A stretch of DNA of 64,000 bases from Mycobacterium sp. DL99 (GCF_004762045.1 NZ_SJOM01000007.1:2601655-2665654); one strand, 5' to 3'. Counted from the first letter of the stretch, positions 18,934-28,102 are shown. Program-made: numbers and translations. The notes: a model not told the origin generated them from the letters alone.

Positions 18934-20343
18934 ATGACTCATCCAGAACATCCCGTCACCCCCAGCACAGGCGAGCTGGACCTCGAAGACCGCGCATCGC
19001 TGCGCCGCGTCGCCGGGCTGTCCACCGAACTCGCCGACGTCACCGAGGTCGAATACCGGCAGCTGAGGCTGGAGCGCGTGGTCCTGGTCGGCGTGTGGAC
19101 CGAGGGCAGCGCCGCCGACGCCGATGCCAGCCTGACCGAGTTGGCGGCGCTGGCCGAGACCGCGGGCTCGGAAGTGCTCGAGGGGCTGATCCAGCGCCGG
19201 GACAAGCCCGATCCATCGACCTACATCGGCTCGGGCAAGGCCATGGAACTGCGCGAGGTGGTACTCGCAACCGGAGCAGACACCGTCATCTGCGACGGTG
19301 AACTCTCACCCGCGCAGCTCAACTCGCTGGAGAAAGTGGTCAAGGTCAAGGTCATCGACCGCACCGCGTTGATCCTCGACATCTTCGCCCAGCACGCGAC
19401 CAGCCGGGAGGGCAAGGCGCAGGTGTCGCTGGCCCAGATGGAGTACATGCTGCCCAGGCTGCGCGGCTGGGGTGAATCGATGTCGCGCCAGGCCGGCGGC
19501 CGCGCCGGCGGGGCCGGCGGTGGCGTGGGAACCCGCGGGCCCGGCGAGACCAAGATCGAAACCGACCGCCGCCGCATCCGTGAGCGGATGGCCAAGCTGC
19601 GCCGCGAGATTCGCGACATGAAGAAGATCCGCGACACCCAGCGCAGCCGGCGGCTGTCCTCGGAGGCCGCGTCGGTGGCGATCGTGGGCTACACCAACGC
19701 CGGTAAGTCCAGCCTGCTCAACGCCCTGACCGGGGCCGGCGTGCTGGTGGAGAACGCCCTGTTCGCGACGCTCGAACCCACCACGCGCCGTGGAGAATTC
19801 GACGACGGGCGGCCATTCGTGCTGACCGACACCGTCGGCTTCGTCCGGCACCTGCCCACCCAGCTGGTCGAGGCATTCCGGTCCACCCTCGAAGAGGTGG
19901 TCGACGCCGACCTGCTGGTGCACGTGGTGGACGGCGCAGACGACCATCCGCTGGCGCAGATCAACGCAGTCCGCCAGGTGGTCAACGATGTGGTCGCCGA
20001 ATACGACATCGCTCCACCGCCGGAGTTGTTGGTGGTCAACAAGATCGATGCGGCCACCGACCTCGGGCTGGCGACGCTGCGGCGCGCACTGCCCGACGCG
20101 GTATTCGTCTCGGCGCACACCGGTGAGGGGTTGGACCGGCTGCGGGCCCGGATGGCGGAGATGATCCCCCCGACCGACGCGACGGTGGACGTGACGATCC
20201 CCTACGACCGTGGGGACCTGGTGGCGCGGGTGCATGCCGACGGTCGGGTGGATGCCACCGAACACACCGCCGACGGCACCCGCATCAAGGCGCGGGTACC
20301 GATGGCGCTGGCGGCGAGCCTGAGCGAGTTCGCCACTTTCTGA
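18934..20343 (+). CDS. hflX: Ribosome-associated GTPase HflX
   Basis: A 469-aa GTPase that splits or rescues ribosomes under stress, including antibiotic stress in mycobacteria. It has an N-terminal HflX domain (STYIGSGKAMELREVV, GELSPAQLNSLE), a glycine-rich linker and coiled coil (about 185-240), then the G domain: G1 GYTNAGKSS (252-260), G3 DTVGF and G4 NKID. No clear Shine-Dalgarno sequence precedes the ATG; 45 bp separate it from dapF. Confidence 0.96.
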   Translation: MTHPEHPVTPSTGELDLEDRASLRRVAGLSTELADVTEVEYRQLRLERVVLVGVWTEGSAADADASLTELAALAETAGSEVLEGLIQRRDKPDPSTYIGSGKAMELREVVLATGADTVICDGELSPAQLNSLEKVVKVKVIDRTALILDIFAQHATSREGKAQVSLAQMEYMLPRLRGWGESMSRQAGGRAGGAGGGVGTRGPGETKIETDRRRIRERMAKLRREIRDMKKIRDTQRSRRLSSEAASVAIVGYTNAGKSSLLNALTGAGVLVENALFATLEPTTRRGEFDDGRPFVLTDTVGFVRHLPTQLVEAFRSTLEEVVDADLLVHVVDGADDHPLAQINAVRQVVNDVVAEYDIAPPPELLVVNKIDAATDLGLATLRRALPDAVFVSAHTGEGLDRLRARMAEMIPPTDATVDVTIPYDRGDLVARVHADGRVDATEHTADGTRIKARVPMALAASLSEFATF

Positions 20344-20362
20344 GCGCTTCTCAGCGCGGGCG

Positions 20363-21892
20363 TCAGGCCGCCGCAGGCTTCTTCTCGGTGGCGCTGGCCG
20401 GCTTGGCCTTGTCTTTGCCTGTGGCCTGGCCGCCCAGTGCCTTACGTACGGTGCTGCGGATCGACTTCGCCAGATCACGCGCCGGCCGGACGTCGCCGGC
20501 GCGCAGCTTCGGCCGTTTGGTCTCGGTGGTCGGCGTGCCTTCGGAGTCGGTGGTCGCCTTGGTCAACGGGTTCGCCTTGAGCACATTGAGTTCGGGCAAT
20601 TCGGGAAGCTTGGGCGACTCGGGTGCGATGGCGGTGGTGTGCGAAACCTTCACGTAGTCTTGCGCGTTGGCGGTATCCGCGGATTCGGTCGGGTCGGACC
20701 AGCCCGGCAACGGGTCGAGGCCAGGGTTGCGTGCTGCCTGGATTCCCTCTGGGATGTCGTTGATGAGGTCGGTGACGAGCTTCACCGGGTTGACCCTCGG
20801 CACCAGTTGGAACGGCGTCGGGCTGCCGTAATCACCACGGTCATAGCCGGTTTCGATCAACGTCTGCATCATCGGTGAGACCAGATCGACGAGTGGTATC
20901 ACCACGGCGGATGTTCCGGTCGCCGCGCCGAGGTCGATCAGCGGCTGCATGATCGGCAGGTACTTCGCCGGCAGGGTGATGTAGCGGGTGTCGCCGTGTA
21001 CCTGGCAGTGAGTGGCCTCCGAGCAATTCGCTTGGGCGTTCGCGACCGCGGCTTGCACTTGCTCGGGCGTGTATCCGTAAGGCGTCGCGCCGGCCTCGTC
21101 ACTGCCCTTGGGGGCCAGGTAGGTGCCGTGCACGTATTCGAACCCGGCGAGCGCGTTGGCCAGGGACAACGGGTTGAGCACCCAGGACGGTGCGTCGGCG
21201 ACGCCGTCGTACTGCAGCGCGATGTCATCGGTGTTGATCACCCCGTCGGGCGCGGTGTCGGTGGGCGTCGGATTGCCGAACGTCGCGTCCAGGATGGGCA
21301 CGGTGCCGAGTGCTGCAAGCCGCTCGAACAAGCCGCCGTTGGGCCGGTTCGGGTTGCCGATCAGCACGAATGAGACGTTGGTGGGCAACGTCGGGTCGCC
21401 TGCGTTGTTGAGATATGCGAGATTGCGCTTGTAGATGCCGGCGACGGTGGCGCCCTGCGAATAGCCGAAGATCACGACCTCGTGGTCCGGGTTGTAGTTC
21501 TGCTCTTGGCCGGGAGCCGGTGGGGTCAGCTGTGCACCGTAGGCGGTGGCCAGACTTGAGAGACCGCTCTGCACCGAGACGTTCCACTTGGCGCCCTCCA
21601 GTCCGCCCCACCCGGCGAACGGGAACGGCCAGAACTGGGCGATGTAGGGAACACCGACGCACGTCACGTCGGTGCAGGTGCTGCCCGGCGCCACGTAGTA
21701 CTGGACCGCGTGATCCTCGTAGTTCTGCGACAACGCCGGATTCGGTGTGCCGGTACCCGGAACCACCAGCACCGTGGCGCTGAGCACGACGTCGGCGGTG
21801 AAGGTCGTGGTGAGTGCTATCGCGGCGGAACCGGACAGGGCCACGGCGCCCACCAGCAGCGACCTGGCAGCAGAACGGGGTGAGAATCGCAT
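20363..21892 (-). CDS. Secreted PE-PPE-domain serine hydrolase
   Basis: A 509-aa exported protein. Signal peptide about residues 1-40 (RSLLVGAVALSGSAAIALTT). The mature part matches the PE-PPE alpha/beta hydrolase domain: VLVVPGTGTPNP near the start, nucleophile elbow GYSQGA with S145, and VHGDTRYITLPAKYLPIMQPL. There is no PE or PPE leader, as in other non-PE family members. The last 100 residues are a Lys/Ala/Pro-rich tail, probably cell-wall-interacting. Members are esterases in several cases, so lipid or ester hydrolysis is likely. An AAGGAG Shine-Dalgarno lies upstream. Not part of the M. tuberculosis order at this position. Confidence 0.88.
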   Translation of the reverse strand: MRFSPRSAARSLLVGAVALSGSAAIALTTTFTADVVLSATVLVVPGTGTPNPALSQNYEDHAVQYYVAPGSTCTDVTCVGVPYIAQFWPFPFAGWGGLEGAKWNVSVQSGLSSLATAYGAQLTPPAPGQEQNYNPDHEVVIFGYSQGATVAGIYKRNLAYLNNAGDPTLPTNVSFVLIGNPNRPNGGLFERLAALGTVPILDATFGNPTPTDTAPDGVINTDDIALQYDGVADAPSWVLNPLSLANALAGFEYVHGTYLAPKGSDEAGATPYGYTPEQVQAAVANAQANCSEATHCQVHGDTRYITLPAKYLPIMQPLIDLGAATGTSAVVIPLVDLVSPMMQTLIETGYDRGDYGSPTPFQLVPRVNPVKLVTDLINDIPEGIQAARNPGLDPLPGWSDPTESADTANAQDYVKVSHTTAIAPESPKLPELPELNVLKANPLTKATTDSEGTPTTETKRPKLRAGDVRPARDLAKSIRSTVRKALGGQATGKDKAKPASATEKKPAAA

Positions 21893-22000
21893 CGGCCAGG
21901 ATCTCCTTCTGCTGACGCCGCGGTCAGCGCTGAAGGGATCCTTGCACCGGCACGCAACTGCTACCGGGAAAACGGCCGAAGTGGTGGCCGCCCAACGGTT

Positions 22001-24289
22001 TCAGCGTTCCTGGATCACCGGAGGCTCGTGAGCCCGCACCGGGGGCAGCAGGCGAGTGAACTTCTCGACCTGCACCAGGACGTGAGCGCCGGTGCATCCC
22101 CGCGCCAGCGAAGAGGTGCCCACGTCTTCGGTGAGCACGTTGGGATTGCCGTGCACGCACATCGAACCGGGGTCGGCTGGATCGGCCGGATCGAACCAGG
22201 CCCCGGTCGACAGTTGCACCACCGCCGGGCGCAGTCGATCATCGATCACCACGCCGGCCAGGCACGCCCCACGGTCGTTGAACACCCGTACCACGTCGCC
22301 ATCGACGAGACCGCGTGCCGCCGCGTCAGCTGGGTGGATCCGGATCGGTTCGCGCCCTTGGACTTTCGATGCCTGGCTGGTGGCACCGCCGTCGAGTTGG
22401 CTGTGCAGACGGGTCGCGGGCTGATTGGCCAGCAGGTGCAACGGATACGCCCGGGCTCGCTGCCCGCCGAGCCACTCCGTCGGCTCGTACCAGCGGGGGT
22501 GGCCGGCGCAGTCGTCGTAGCCGAACCCGTCGATGTCGGCGGAGAAGATCTCGATGCGGCCGCTCGGGGTGGCCAGCCGCCGCCCGACCGGGTCGGCCCG
22601 GAAATCGGCGAGCAGTGTCAGCCCTGGCTCGGTGGGTAACCGCAAGCTGCCCGCAGCCCAGAACTCGTCGAATCCGGGAACCTCGAAATCCAGCCCGGCA
22701 GACCACTTTTCATACATGTGGACCAGCCACTGCCGCGCCGTTCGGCCCTCGGTGAATCGCTCGCCGAAGCCGAGCCGCTCGGACAGCGTCGAGAACGTGG
22801 TGTAGTCATCGCGGGAGTCGGCATACGCCTGCGCCAGCGCGGGCATGGCCACGAGCAGCGGGTCATTACGTGATCCCGAGTAGTCCTCACGTTCATAGGC
22901 GGTGGTCGAGGGCACCACGATGTCGGCATGCTTGGCCATCGCCGTCCAGTACGGATCGTGCACCACGATGGTGTCCACGCGCGACAGGGCCCGGCGCAAT
23001 CTCGGAATGTTCTGGTGGTGGTGGAACGGATTGCCGCCGGCCCAGTACACACACTTGATGTCGGGGTAGGTCAGCGCCAGGCCGTTGTAATCGAACGGCT
23101 GACCCGGGTGCAGCAGCATGTCGGTGACCGCGGCGACCGGGATGAACGTCTGCACCGGGTTGGGCCCCTGCGGCAGCGCGGGTAGGCCGCAGCGCAGCGG
23201 CGGCAGCCCCGGCTCGTTCATCGACCCGTAGCCGTGTCCGAAACCTCCGCCGGGGATCCCGATCTGGCCGAGCATCGCGGCCAGGGTCAGGCCCATCCAC
23301 GGAGCCTGCTCGCCATGCCGGACCCGCTGCAGCGACCAACTGACGGTGACCAGCGTGCGCCCGGCGGCCATCCGCCGGGCCAGTGCGGTCAGTTCCTCGG
23401 CCGGCAGGCCGCTGAGCCGTGAGGCCCACTGCGGGCTCTTCGCGACACCGTCGTCGCGGCCCAGTAGGTACCGCTCGAACCGCGGATACCCGGTGCAGTG
23501 CGTGTCCAGGAAGTTGAGATCGGCCAGTCCCTCGGTGGCCAAGACGTAGGCCAGCGCGAGCATCACCGCCACGTCGGTGCCGGGGACCGGGGCCAGCCAA
23601 TGACAGTCGCCGTCGATATCGTCGCGCAGCGGGCTCAACGACACGATCTGTGCGCCCCGGTCACGCAACCGGCGCAGCGCATCGCGGGCCGGATGTGCCG
23701 TGGTGCCACCGTGATTGATGCCGGTGTTCTTCAGCGCGACGCCGCCGAAGCAGACCAGCAGGTCGGTGTGTTCGGCGATGACATCCCAGTCGGTGGAGCG
23801 TTTGAACAGGTCGTCGTGGGTTCCGACCACCCGGGGCATGATCACCGCGGTCGCGCCCAGGCTGTAGGAATGGCGGGAAAAGGTATAGCCGCCAAGCATT
23901 TTCAGAAAGCGGTGCACCTGACTCTGGGCGTGGTGGAAGCGTCCGGCGCTGGCCCAGCCGTACGAGCCGCCGTAGATCGCCTCGTTGCCGTAGGTGTCGA
24001 CGACCCGCCGCAGCTCGTCGGCCAGCAATTCGGTGAGGTCGTCCCAGGACACCGCGACGTACTCGTCGGCACCCCGCTCGCTGCTGGGGCCGGGGCCGTC
24101 CCTCAGCCAGCCGCGCCGGACCGCGGGCCCGACGATGCGGGAGCGGTGCCGGATTGAGCCCGGGAGGTTGCCGAGCAACGGCGAAGGGTCGGCGTCGCCG
24201 GCCTGCGGTGTGACGGCGGTGATATCGCCGTCGGCGAGGTCGGCGGTGAAGGCGCCCCAGTGCGCGAGGCTCGCGGGGGACTGGGGCAT
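22001..24289 (-). CDS. bisC: Molybdopterin-dependent oxidoreductase, BisC/TorA/DMSO-reductase type
   Basis: A 762-aa bis-MGD enzyme of the DMSO reductase family. No N-terminal Fe-S motif, as in biotin sulfoxide and TMAO reductases. The Mo ligand is probably the serine in YGGSYGWASAGRFHHAQSQ. Cofactor-binding segments include NTGINHGGTTAHPARDAL, VYWAGGNPFHHHQNIPRL and LLANQPATRLHSQLD. There is no Tat or Sec signal, so it is cytoplasmic. Likely reduces a sulfoxide or N-oxide (methionine or biotin sulfoxide); the exact substrate is not readable. Divergent from fadE20. Confidence 0.9.
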   Translation of the reverse strand: MPQSPASLAHWGAFTADLADGDITAVTPQAGDADPSPLLGNLPGSIRHRSRIVGPAVRRGWLRDGPGPSSERGADEYVAVSWDDLTELLADELRRVVDTYGNEAIYGGSYGWASAGRFHHAQSQVHRFLKMLGGYTFSRHSYSLGATAVIMPRVVGTHDDLFKRSTDWDVIAEHTDLLVCFGGVALKNTGINHGGTTAHPARDALRRLRDRGAQIVSLSPLRDDIDGDCHWLAPVPGTDVAVMLALAYVLATEGLADLNFLDTHCTGYPRFERYLLGRDDGVAKSPQWASRLSGLPAEELTALARRMAAGRTLVTVSWSLQRVRHGEQAPWMGLTLAAMLGQIGIPGGGFGHGYGSMNEPGLPPLRCGLPALPQGPNPVQTFIPVAAVTDMLLHPGQPFDYNGLALTYPDIKCVYWAGGNPFHHHQNIPRLRRALSRVDTIVVHDPYWTAMAKHADIVVPSTTAYEREDYSGSRNDPLLVAMPALAQAYADSRDDYTTFSTLSERLGFGERFTEGRTARQWLVHMYEKWSAGLDFEVPGFDEFWAAGSLRLPTEPGLTLLADFRADPVGRRLATPSGRIEIFSADIDGFGYDDCAGHPRWYEPTEWLGGQRARAYPLHLLANQPATRLHSQLDGGATSQASKVQGREPIRIHPADAAARGLVDGDVVRVFNDRGACLAGVVIDDRLRPAVVQLSTGAWFDPADPADPGSMCVHGNPNVLTEDVGTSSLARGCTGAHVLVQVEKFTRLLPPVRAHEPPVIQER

Positions 24290-24329
24290 GGCCCGAGTTT
24301 ACGGGCGGTATCGGCCCTCCCCGGAGCTG

Positions 24330-24347
24330 ACCAACCACCCGGTTGGT
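24330..24347. promoter_or_regulatory. Palindromic operator upstream of fadE20
   Basis: ACCAACC-accc-GGTTGGT is a perfect inverted repeat (7-bp arms, 4-bp spacer) about 45 bp before the fadE20 ATG, partly repeated at once by ATAGGTTGG. The form is typical of TetR-family operators controlling acyl-CoA metabolism. The cognate regulator is not evident. Confidence 0.6.
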
Positions 24348-24391
24348 ATAGGTTGGCCCCCAAATCCGTAACCAGTACCGGAGGTCACACC

Positions 24392-25552
24392 ATGGGCAGT
24401 GTTGTGAAGTACGACCGCACGTTGTTCGAGCCGGAGCACGAGCTGTTCCGCGAGTCGTACCGGGCGTTTCTGGACAAGCACGTCGCGCCGTTTCACGACC
24501 AGTGGGAAAAAGACAAGATCGTCGACCGCGGCGTCTGGCTCGAGGCGGGTAAGCAGGGCTTTCTCGGCACGGCGGTGCCCGAGGAGTACGGCGGCGGCGG
24601 CAACGACGATTTCCGGTACAACACGATCGTCTGCGAGGAGACCGTCGCCGGCCGCTACAGCGGCATCGGCTTCAGCCTGCACAACGACGTCGTCGCGCCT
24701 TATCTGCTCCGGCTGGCCACCGAGGAGCAGAAGCAGCGCTGGCTGCCCAAGTTCTGCACGGGTGAATTGATCACGGCGATCGCAATGACCGAACCCGGTA
24801 CCGGCAGCGACCTGCAGGGCATCAAGACCCGCGCGGTCCGCGACGGCGACCACTACGTACTCAACGGGTCGAAGACCTTCATCACCAACGGCATCAACTC
24901 CGACCTCGTGATCGTCGTCGCCCAGACCGACCCCGAGAAGGGGGCCCTGGGCTTCTCCCTGCTGGTGGTGGAGCGCGGAATGGAGGGCTTCGAGCGGGGG
25001 CGGCACCTGGACAAGATCGGCCTGGAGGCCCAGGACACCGCCGAGTTGTCGTTCACCGATGTCAAGGTGCCGGTCGAGAATCTCCTCGGCGAGGAAGGGC
25101 AGGGTTTCGTCTACCTGATGCAGAACCTGCCGCAGGAACGCATCTCGATCGCCATCATGGCCGCGGCGGCGATGGAGGCGGTGTTGGAGCAGACGGTGCA
25201 GTACACCAAGGAGCGCAAGGCGTTCGGCAAGCCCATCGGCAGCTTCCAGAACAGCCGGTTCCTGCTGGCCGAACTGGCGACCGAGGCCACCGTGGTGCGG
25301 ATGATGGTCGACGAGTTCATCCGGTTGCACCTCGACGAGAAGCTCACCGTGGAGCAGGCCGCGATGGCCAAGTGGTACTCCACCGAGAAGCAGGTCGACC
25401 TCATCGACCGCTGCCTGCAGCTGCACGGCGGCTACGGCTACATGCGGGAGTACCCGGTCGCACGGGCCTACCTGGACGCGCGGGTGCAGACCATTTACGG
25501 CGGCACCACCGAGATCATGAAGGAGATCATCGGACGCAGTTTGGGCGTCTGA
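24392..25552 (+). CDS. fadE20: Acyl-CoA dehydrogenase FadE20
   Basis: FAD-dependent acyl-CoA dehydrogenase, 386 aa, a length I recall for M. tuberculosis FadE20. FAD/substrate motifs: AIAMTEPGTGSDLQGIKT, FITNGINSDLVIVVAQT, and near the C-terminus LQLHGGYGYMREYPVARAY and TIYGGTTEIMKEIIGRSL. GGAGGTCAC lies just before the ATG. Catalyses alpha-beta desaturation of an acyl-CoA; chain specificity unknown. Downstream is a hairpin set suggestive of attenuation or termination. Confidence 0.96.
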   Translation: MGSVVKYDRTLFEPEHELFRESYRAFLDKHVAPFHDQWEKDKIVDRGVWLEAGKQGFLGTAVPEEYGGGGNDDFRYNTIVCEETVAGRYSGIGFSLHNDVVAPYLLRLATEEQKQRWLPKFCTGELITAIAMTEPGTGSDLQGIKTRAVRDGDHYVLNGSKTFITNGINSDLVIVVAQTDPEKGALGFSLLVVERGMEGFERGRHLDKIGLEAQDTAELSFTDVKVPVENLLGEEGQGFVYLMQNLPQERISIAIMAAAAMEAVLEQTVQYTKERKAFGKPIGSFQNSRFLLAELATEATVVRMMVDEFIRLHLDEKLTVEQAAMAKWYSTEKQVDLIDRCLQLHGGYGYMREYPVARAYLDARVQTIYGGTTEIMKEIIGRSLGV

Positions 25553-25575
25553 TGAGTCCGAACTACCCCGCCTGA
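25552..25575 (+). other. Possible 7-codon leader peptide after fadE20
   Basis: ATG at 25552-25554 overlaps the fadE20 stop (TGATG) and reads MSPNYPA, then TGA at 25573-25575. The stop codon lies inside the first arm of the upstream hairpin (25572-25581). A ribosome re-initiating here would cover that arm. Its existence as a translated peptide is speculative. Confidence 0.3.
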
Positions 25576-25606
25576 CGACCCGAGAAGCCCATATCTGGGT
25601 CGTCAG
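25572..25606 (+). promoter_or_regulatory. Alternative (anti-terminator-like) hairpin
   Basis: Perfect 10-bp arms CTGACGACCC (25572-25581) and GGGTCGTCAG (25597-25606) with a 15-nt loop. The second arm overlaps the left arm of the next hairpin at 25597-25601 and shares base 25606 with its right arm, so the two structures cannot form together. This is the geometry of an attenuator. Confidence 0.55.
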
Positions 25607-25628
25607 ACCCAGATATTGCGGCTTTTTT
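25591..25628 (+). terminator. Intrinsic terminator downstream of fadE20
   Basis: Perfect 11-bp arms ATATCTGGGTC (25591-25601) and GACCCAGATAT (25606-25616) with a GTCA loop, followed after 6 nt by six T residues (25623-25628). It ends fadE20 transcription or, with the overlapping hairpin, conditionally controls read-through into the LGFP gene at 25732. Confidence 0.7.
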
Positions 25629-25731
25629 GGGCATGATCGGCCACGTTCCTTGGTTATCCTCACCTGCTGAAGCAAAGTTGTCGGGGCGGGACATTTCTGA
25701 GGAAACTTTGCCGAACGAGCGGGGAGAGCGC

Positions 25732-28050
25732 ATGACTAGGCCTGGAGCGAGGCTGAACGCGGCCGTGTGGCGGTTGGCGGTCGGCCTGCTCGCACTCGTG
25801 GTCGCTGCTTTGATGGGGCCGGCGGTGGCGTCGGCCACCCCGGAGTCGGACGCCGACGCGGCGGTCTCCGCCGCCTGGGAGGCCAACGGCGGCGACGGCG
25901 GGCCGCTGGGACCGCGCCAAGGCGGCGTCTACGCGGTGGGTTCGGGCTTCGCGCAGAACTTCGCCGGGGGCAAGATGTTCTTCACCCCGGCGACCGGCGC
26001 GCATTTCATGCAGGGCGCGATTCTGGAGAAGTACGAGTCGCTGGGCGGCCCAGCCGACGGCGATCTGGGATTCCCCACCATCGACGAGGGCGCCGGGCGT
26101 GCCCCGGACAGCCGCAACTCGACGTTGAGCGCGCCGGACAACCCCGTCATCTTCTGGACTCCGGCCACGGGTGCCCGGGTGGTCCGGGGCGCCATCAACG
26201 CCGCGTGGGACAAGCTCGGCGGCTCGGCCGGAGTGCTGGGCGTTCCGGCCGACGACGAGACGTTCGACGGCGATGTGAGCTCCCAGAAGTTCACCGGCGG
26301 TGAGATCTCCTGGAACCGCAAGACGAAGACGTTCACCACCGTGCCGCCGGAACTGGCCGATCAGCTCGCCGGTCTGGACGTACCGTCGGATCCCGCCGCC
26401 GCGATCGCCGCGGCCCGTCGGGCGGCAGGCGGGCCGATGGGCCCGCTGGGAGCCAAGGACGGCGATCAGTACCCGATCGGTGACGGCGGCGTCGGCCAGA
26501 ACTACGTGGGCGGCAAGATCTTCTACACCCCGGCCACCGGGGCCAACGCCATCACCGGTCAACTGCTGGAGAAGTACGAGAGCGTCGGCGGCCCCGAAGG
26601 CGATCTGGGCTTCCCGACCGCCAGCGAGTCCGAGGGCGGGCTGGGCCCGAACAGCCGGATCAGCACCTTCGCCGCGGCCGACAACCCCGTCATCTTCTGG
26701 ACCCCCGACTACGGCGCGGTGATCGTCCGGGGCGCGATGAAGGCGGCCTGGGACAAGCTGGGCGGGGCGAAGGGCGCACTGGGCGCCCCGATGGCCGACC
26801 AGACCGAAGACGGCACCGTCATCAGCCAGCGGTTCAGCGGGGGAGCGATCTCCTGGGACCGCGATGCCAACAAGTTCACCACCGAGCCCTCGAAACTCGC
26901 CTCCGAGTTGAGTGGCCTGCAGGTTCCGGGTGTCGGGCAACCTCATGCCGGTGGTCCGCAGCCGTCGGGCGCGGATGCGAAGAAGCCGTTCAGCTGGCAT
27001 TGGAGCTGGTGGTGGCTGATCGCGGTGGTCCCGGTGCTGCTGCTCGCGGGTCTGATCGTGGGGGCGGCACTGTGGCACCGTCGCCGTGCCGGTGGCGATG
27101 ACGACTTCGACCACGATCCGTTCGACGATGACTACGACGGTGCCGGCGAACCGCAGTATGACGACGGCCGCTACGACGAAGCGCACTACGAATCGCGGGG
27201 ATACGACCACGACGAGTTCGCCGACGACCGGGGCGCCGATGCAGCGAGCGGGTACCGGCCGAGCACTGCCTACGGTGCCGGTGAAGCCTCGACGGCGCGT
27301 TTCGCCGGGCCGGGTGAGGATTCGGCGAGCGGTGTGGCGTCCCCGTTCGACGGCCCGACCGATATCGCGATCCCGGTCAGCCAGTGGGCCGCTCCCCACG
27401 GATCGGCCAGTGGCTACGGATCACCGGGGGAGGACGACGAGCCGCCGGAGGATTCCTCACGGCTGGCCGGCCCGGAGGCGGGACAGGGCTTCGACGACTA
27501 CGACGACGGCTACCAGGACGATGACGACTTCGAAGAGGATGACTTCGACGACGATTTCGAAGAGGACGAGGACCTCGACACCCCCATCGATGCGGACTTC
27601 GAGGAAGTCGCCGAGGGTGACGCCGACGACGAGATCGAAGCCGAACTCGCAGACGACGACATGGTGGATACCGGGGCATTCGCAGGTCCGGCCGGCGGCG
27701 CACGCGAGGCGCAAGGTTTCGCGGCGTTGAGCGGCCTGGCCGTGCCGAGCGATCAGGACAATGTCGACACGGCGCCGACCCGTGTCATCACCGAGTCCGA
27801 GGCATACAGCAGCGAGGCCCACAGCGGGCGACATGCGGCCATCGAACTCGACGAGATCCCCAGTGCCACGGCCATCCATCTACCGCTGGAGGACGCGCGC
27901 CGCGCGCCGGAGGGCTACCCCATCAAGGCCGACACGAAGTCCGGCCGGTACTGGGCGCCCGACAGCAGTGAATATGACGACGCGGTGGCCGAAATCTGGT
28001 TCGCCAGTGAGGAATTCGCTCGCACCAACGGATTCGTGCGGACGGACTGA
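25732..28050 (+). CDS. Membrane-anchored LGFP-repeat protein with C-terminal SunSet-like domain (Rv2721c-like)
   Basis: 772 aa. Signal peptide 1-35 (cut after ASA). Residues about 36-400 hold two sets of LGFP-type repeats (GPLG, YESLGGPADGDLGFP, FFTPATGAHFMQGAI, VIFWTPATGARVVRGAI), which bind or associate with the cell wall. One membrane helix follows at about 423-447 (WWWLIAVVPVLLLAGLIVGA), then a very acidic Asp/Glu-rich cytoplasmic tail. The last 50 residues (EGYPIKADTKSGRYWAPDS...VAEIWFASEE) resemble the SunSet domain. Start at ATG 25732, behind CGGGGAGAG. Role unknown; the layout suggests a wall-to-cytoplasm link. Confidence 0.9.
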   Translation: MTRPGARLNAAVWRLAVGLLALVVAALMGPAVASATPESDADAAVSAAWEANGGDGGPLGPRQGGVYAVGSGFAQNFAGGKMFFTPATGAHFMQGAILEKYESLGGPADGDLGFPTIDEGAGRAPDSRNSTLSAPDNPVIFWTPATGARVVRGAINAAWDKLGGSAGVLGVPADDETFDGDVSSQKFTGGEISWNRKTKTFTTVPPELADQLAGLDVPSDPAAAIAAARRAAGGPMGPLGAKDGDQYPIGDGGVGQNYVGGKIFYTPATGANAITGQLLEKYESVGGPEGDLGFPTASESEGGLGPNSRISTFAAADNPVIFWTPDYGAVIVRGAMKAAWDKLGGAKGALGAPMADQTEDGTVISQRFSGGAISWDRDANKFTTEPSKLASELSGLQVPGVGQPHAGGPQPSGADAKKPFSWHWSWWWLIAVVPVLLLAGLIVGAALWHRRRAGGDDDFDHDPFDDDYDGAGEPQYDDGRYDEAHYESRGYDHDEFADDRGADAASGYRPSTAYGAGEASTARFAGPGEDSASGVASPFDGPTDIAIPVSQWAAPHGSASGYGSPGEDDEPPEDSSRLAGPEAGQGFDDYDDGYQDDDDFEEDDFDDDFEEDEDLDTPIDADFEEVAEGDADDEIEAELADDDMVDTGAFAGPAGGAREAQGFAALSGLAVPSDQDNVDTAPTRVITESEAYSSEAHSGRHAAIELDEIPSATAIHLPLEDARRAPEGYPIKADTKSGRYWAPDSSEYDDAVAEIWFASEEFARTNGFVRTD

Positions 28051-28056
28051 ATCGAA

Positions 28057-28091
28057 CGGACCCGGCCATCCTTCGGATTCGGCCGGGTCCG
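28057..28091. terminator. Bidirectional terminator, LGFP gene / lexA
   Basis: Perfect 11-bp arms CGGACCCGGCC (28057-28067) and GGCCGGGTCCG (28081-28091); the 13-nt loop can itself pair as ATCC/GGAT. It lies between convergent genes, 7 bp after the LGFP stop and 12 bp before the lexA stop. Confidence 0.75.
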
Positions 28092-28102
28092 ATCTCGGTC
28101 GG

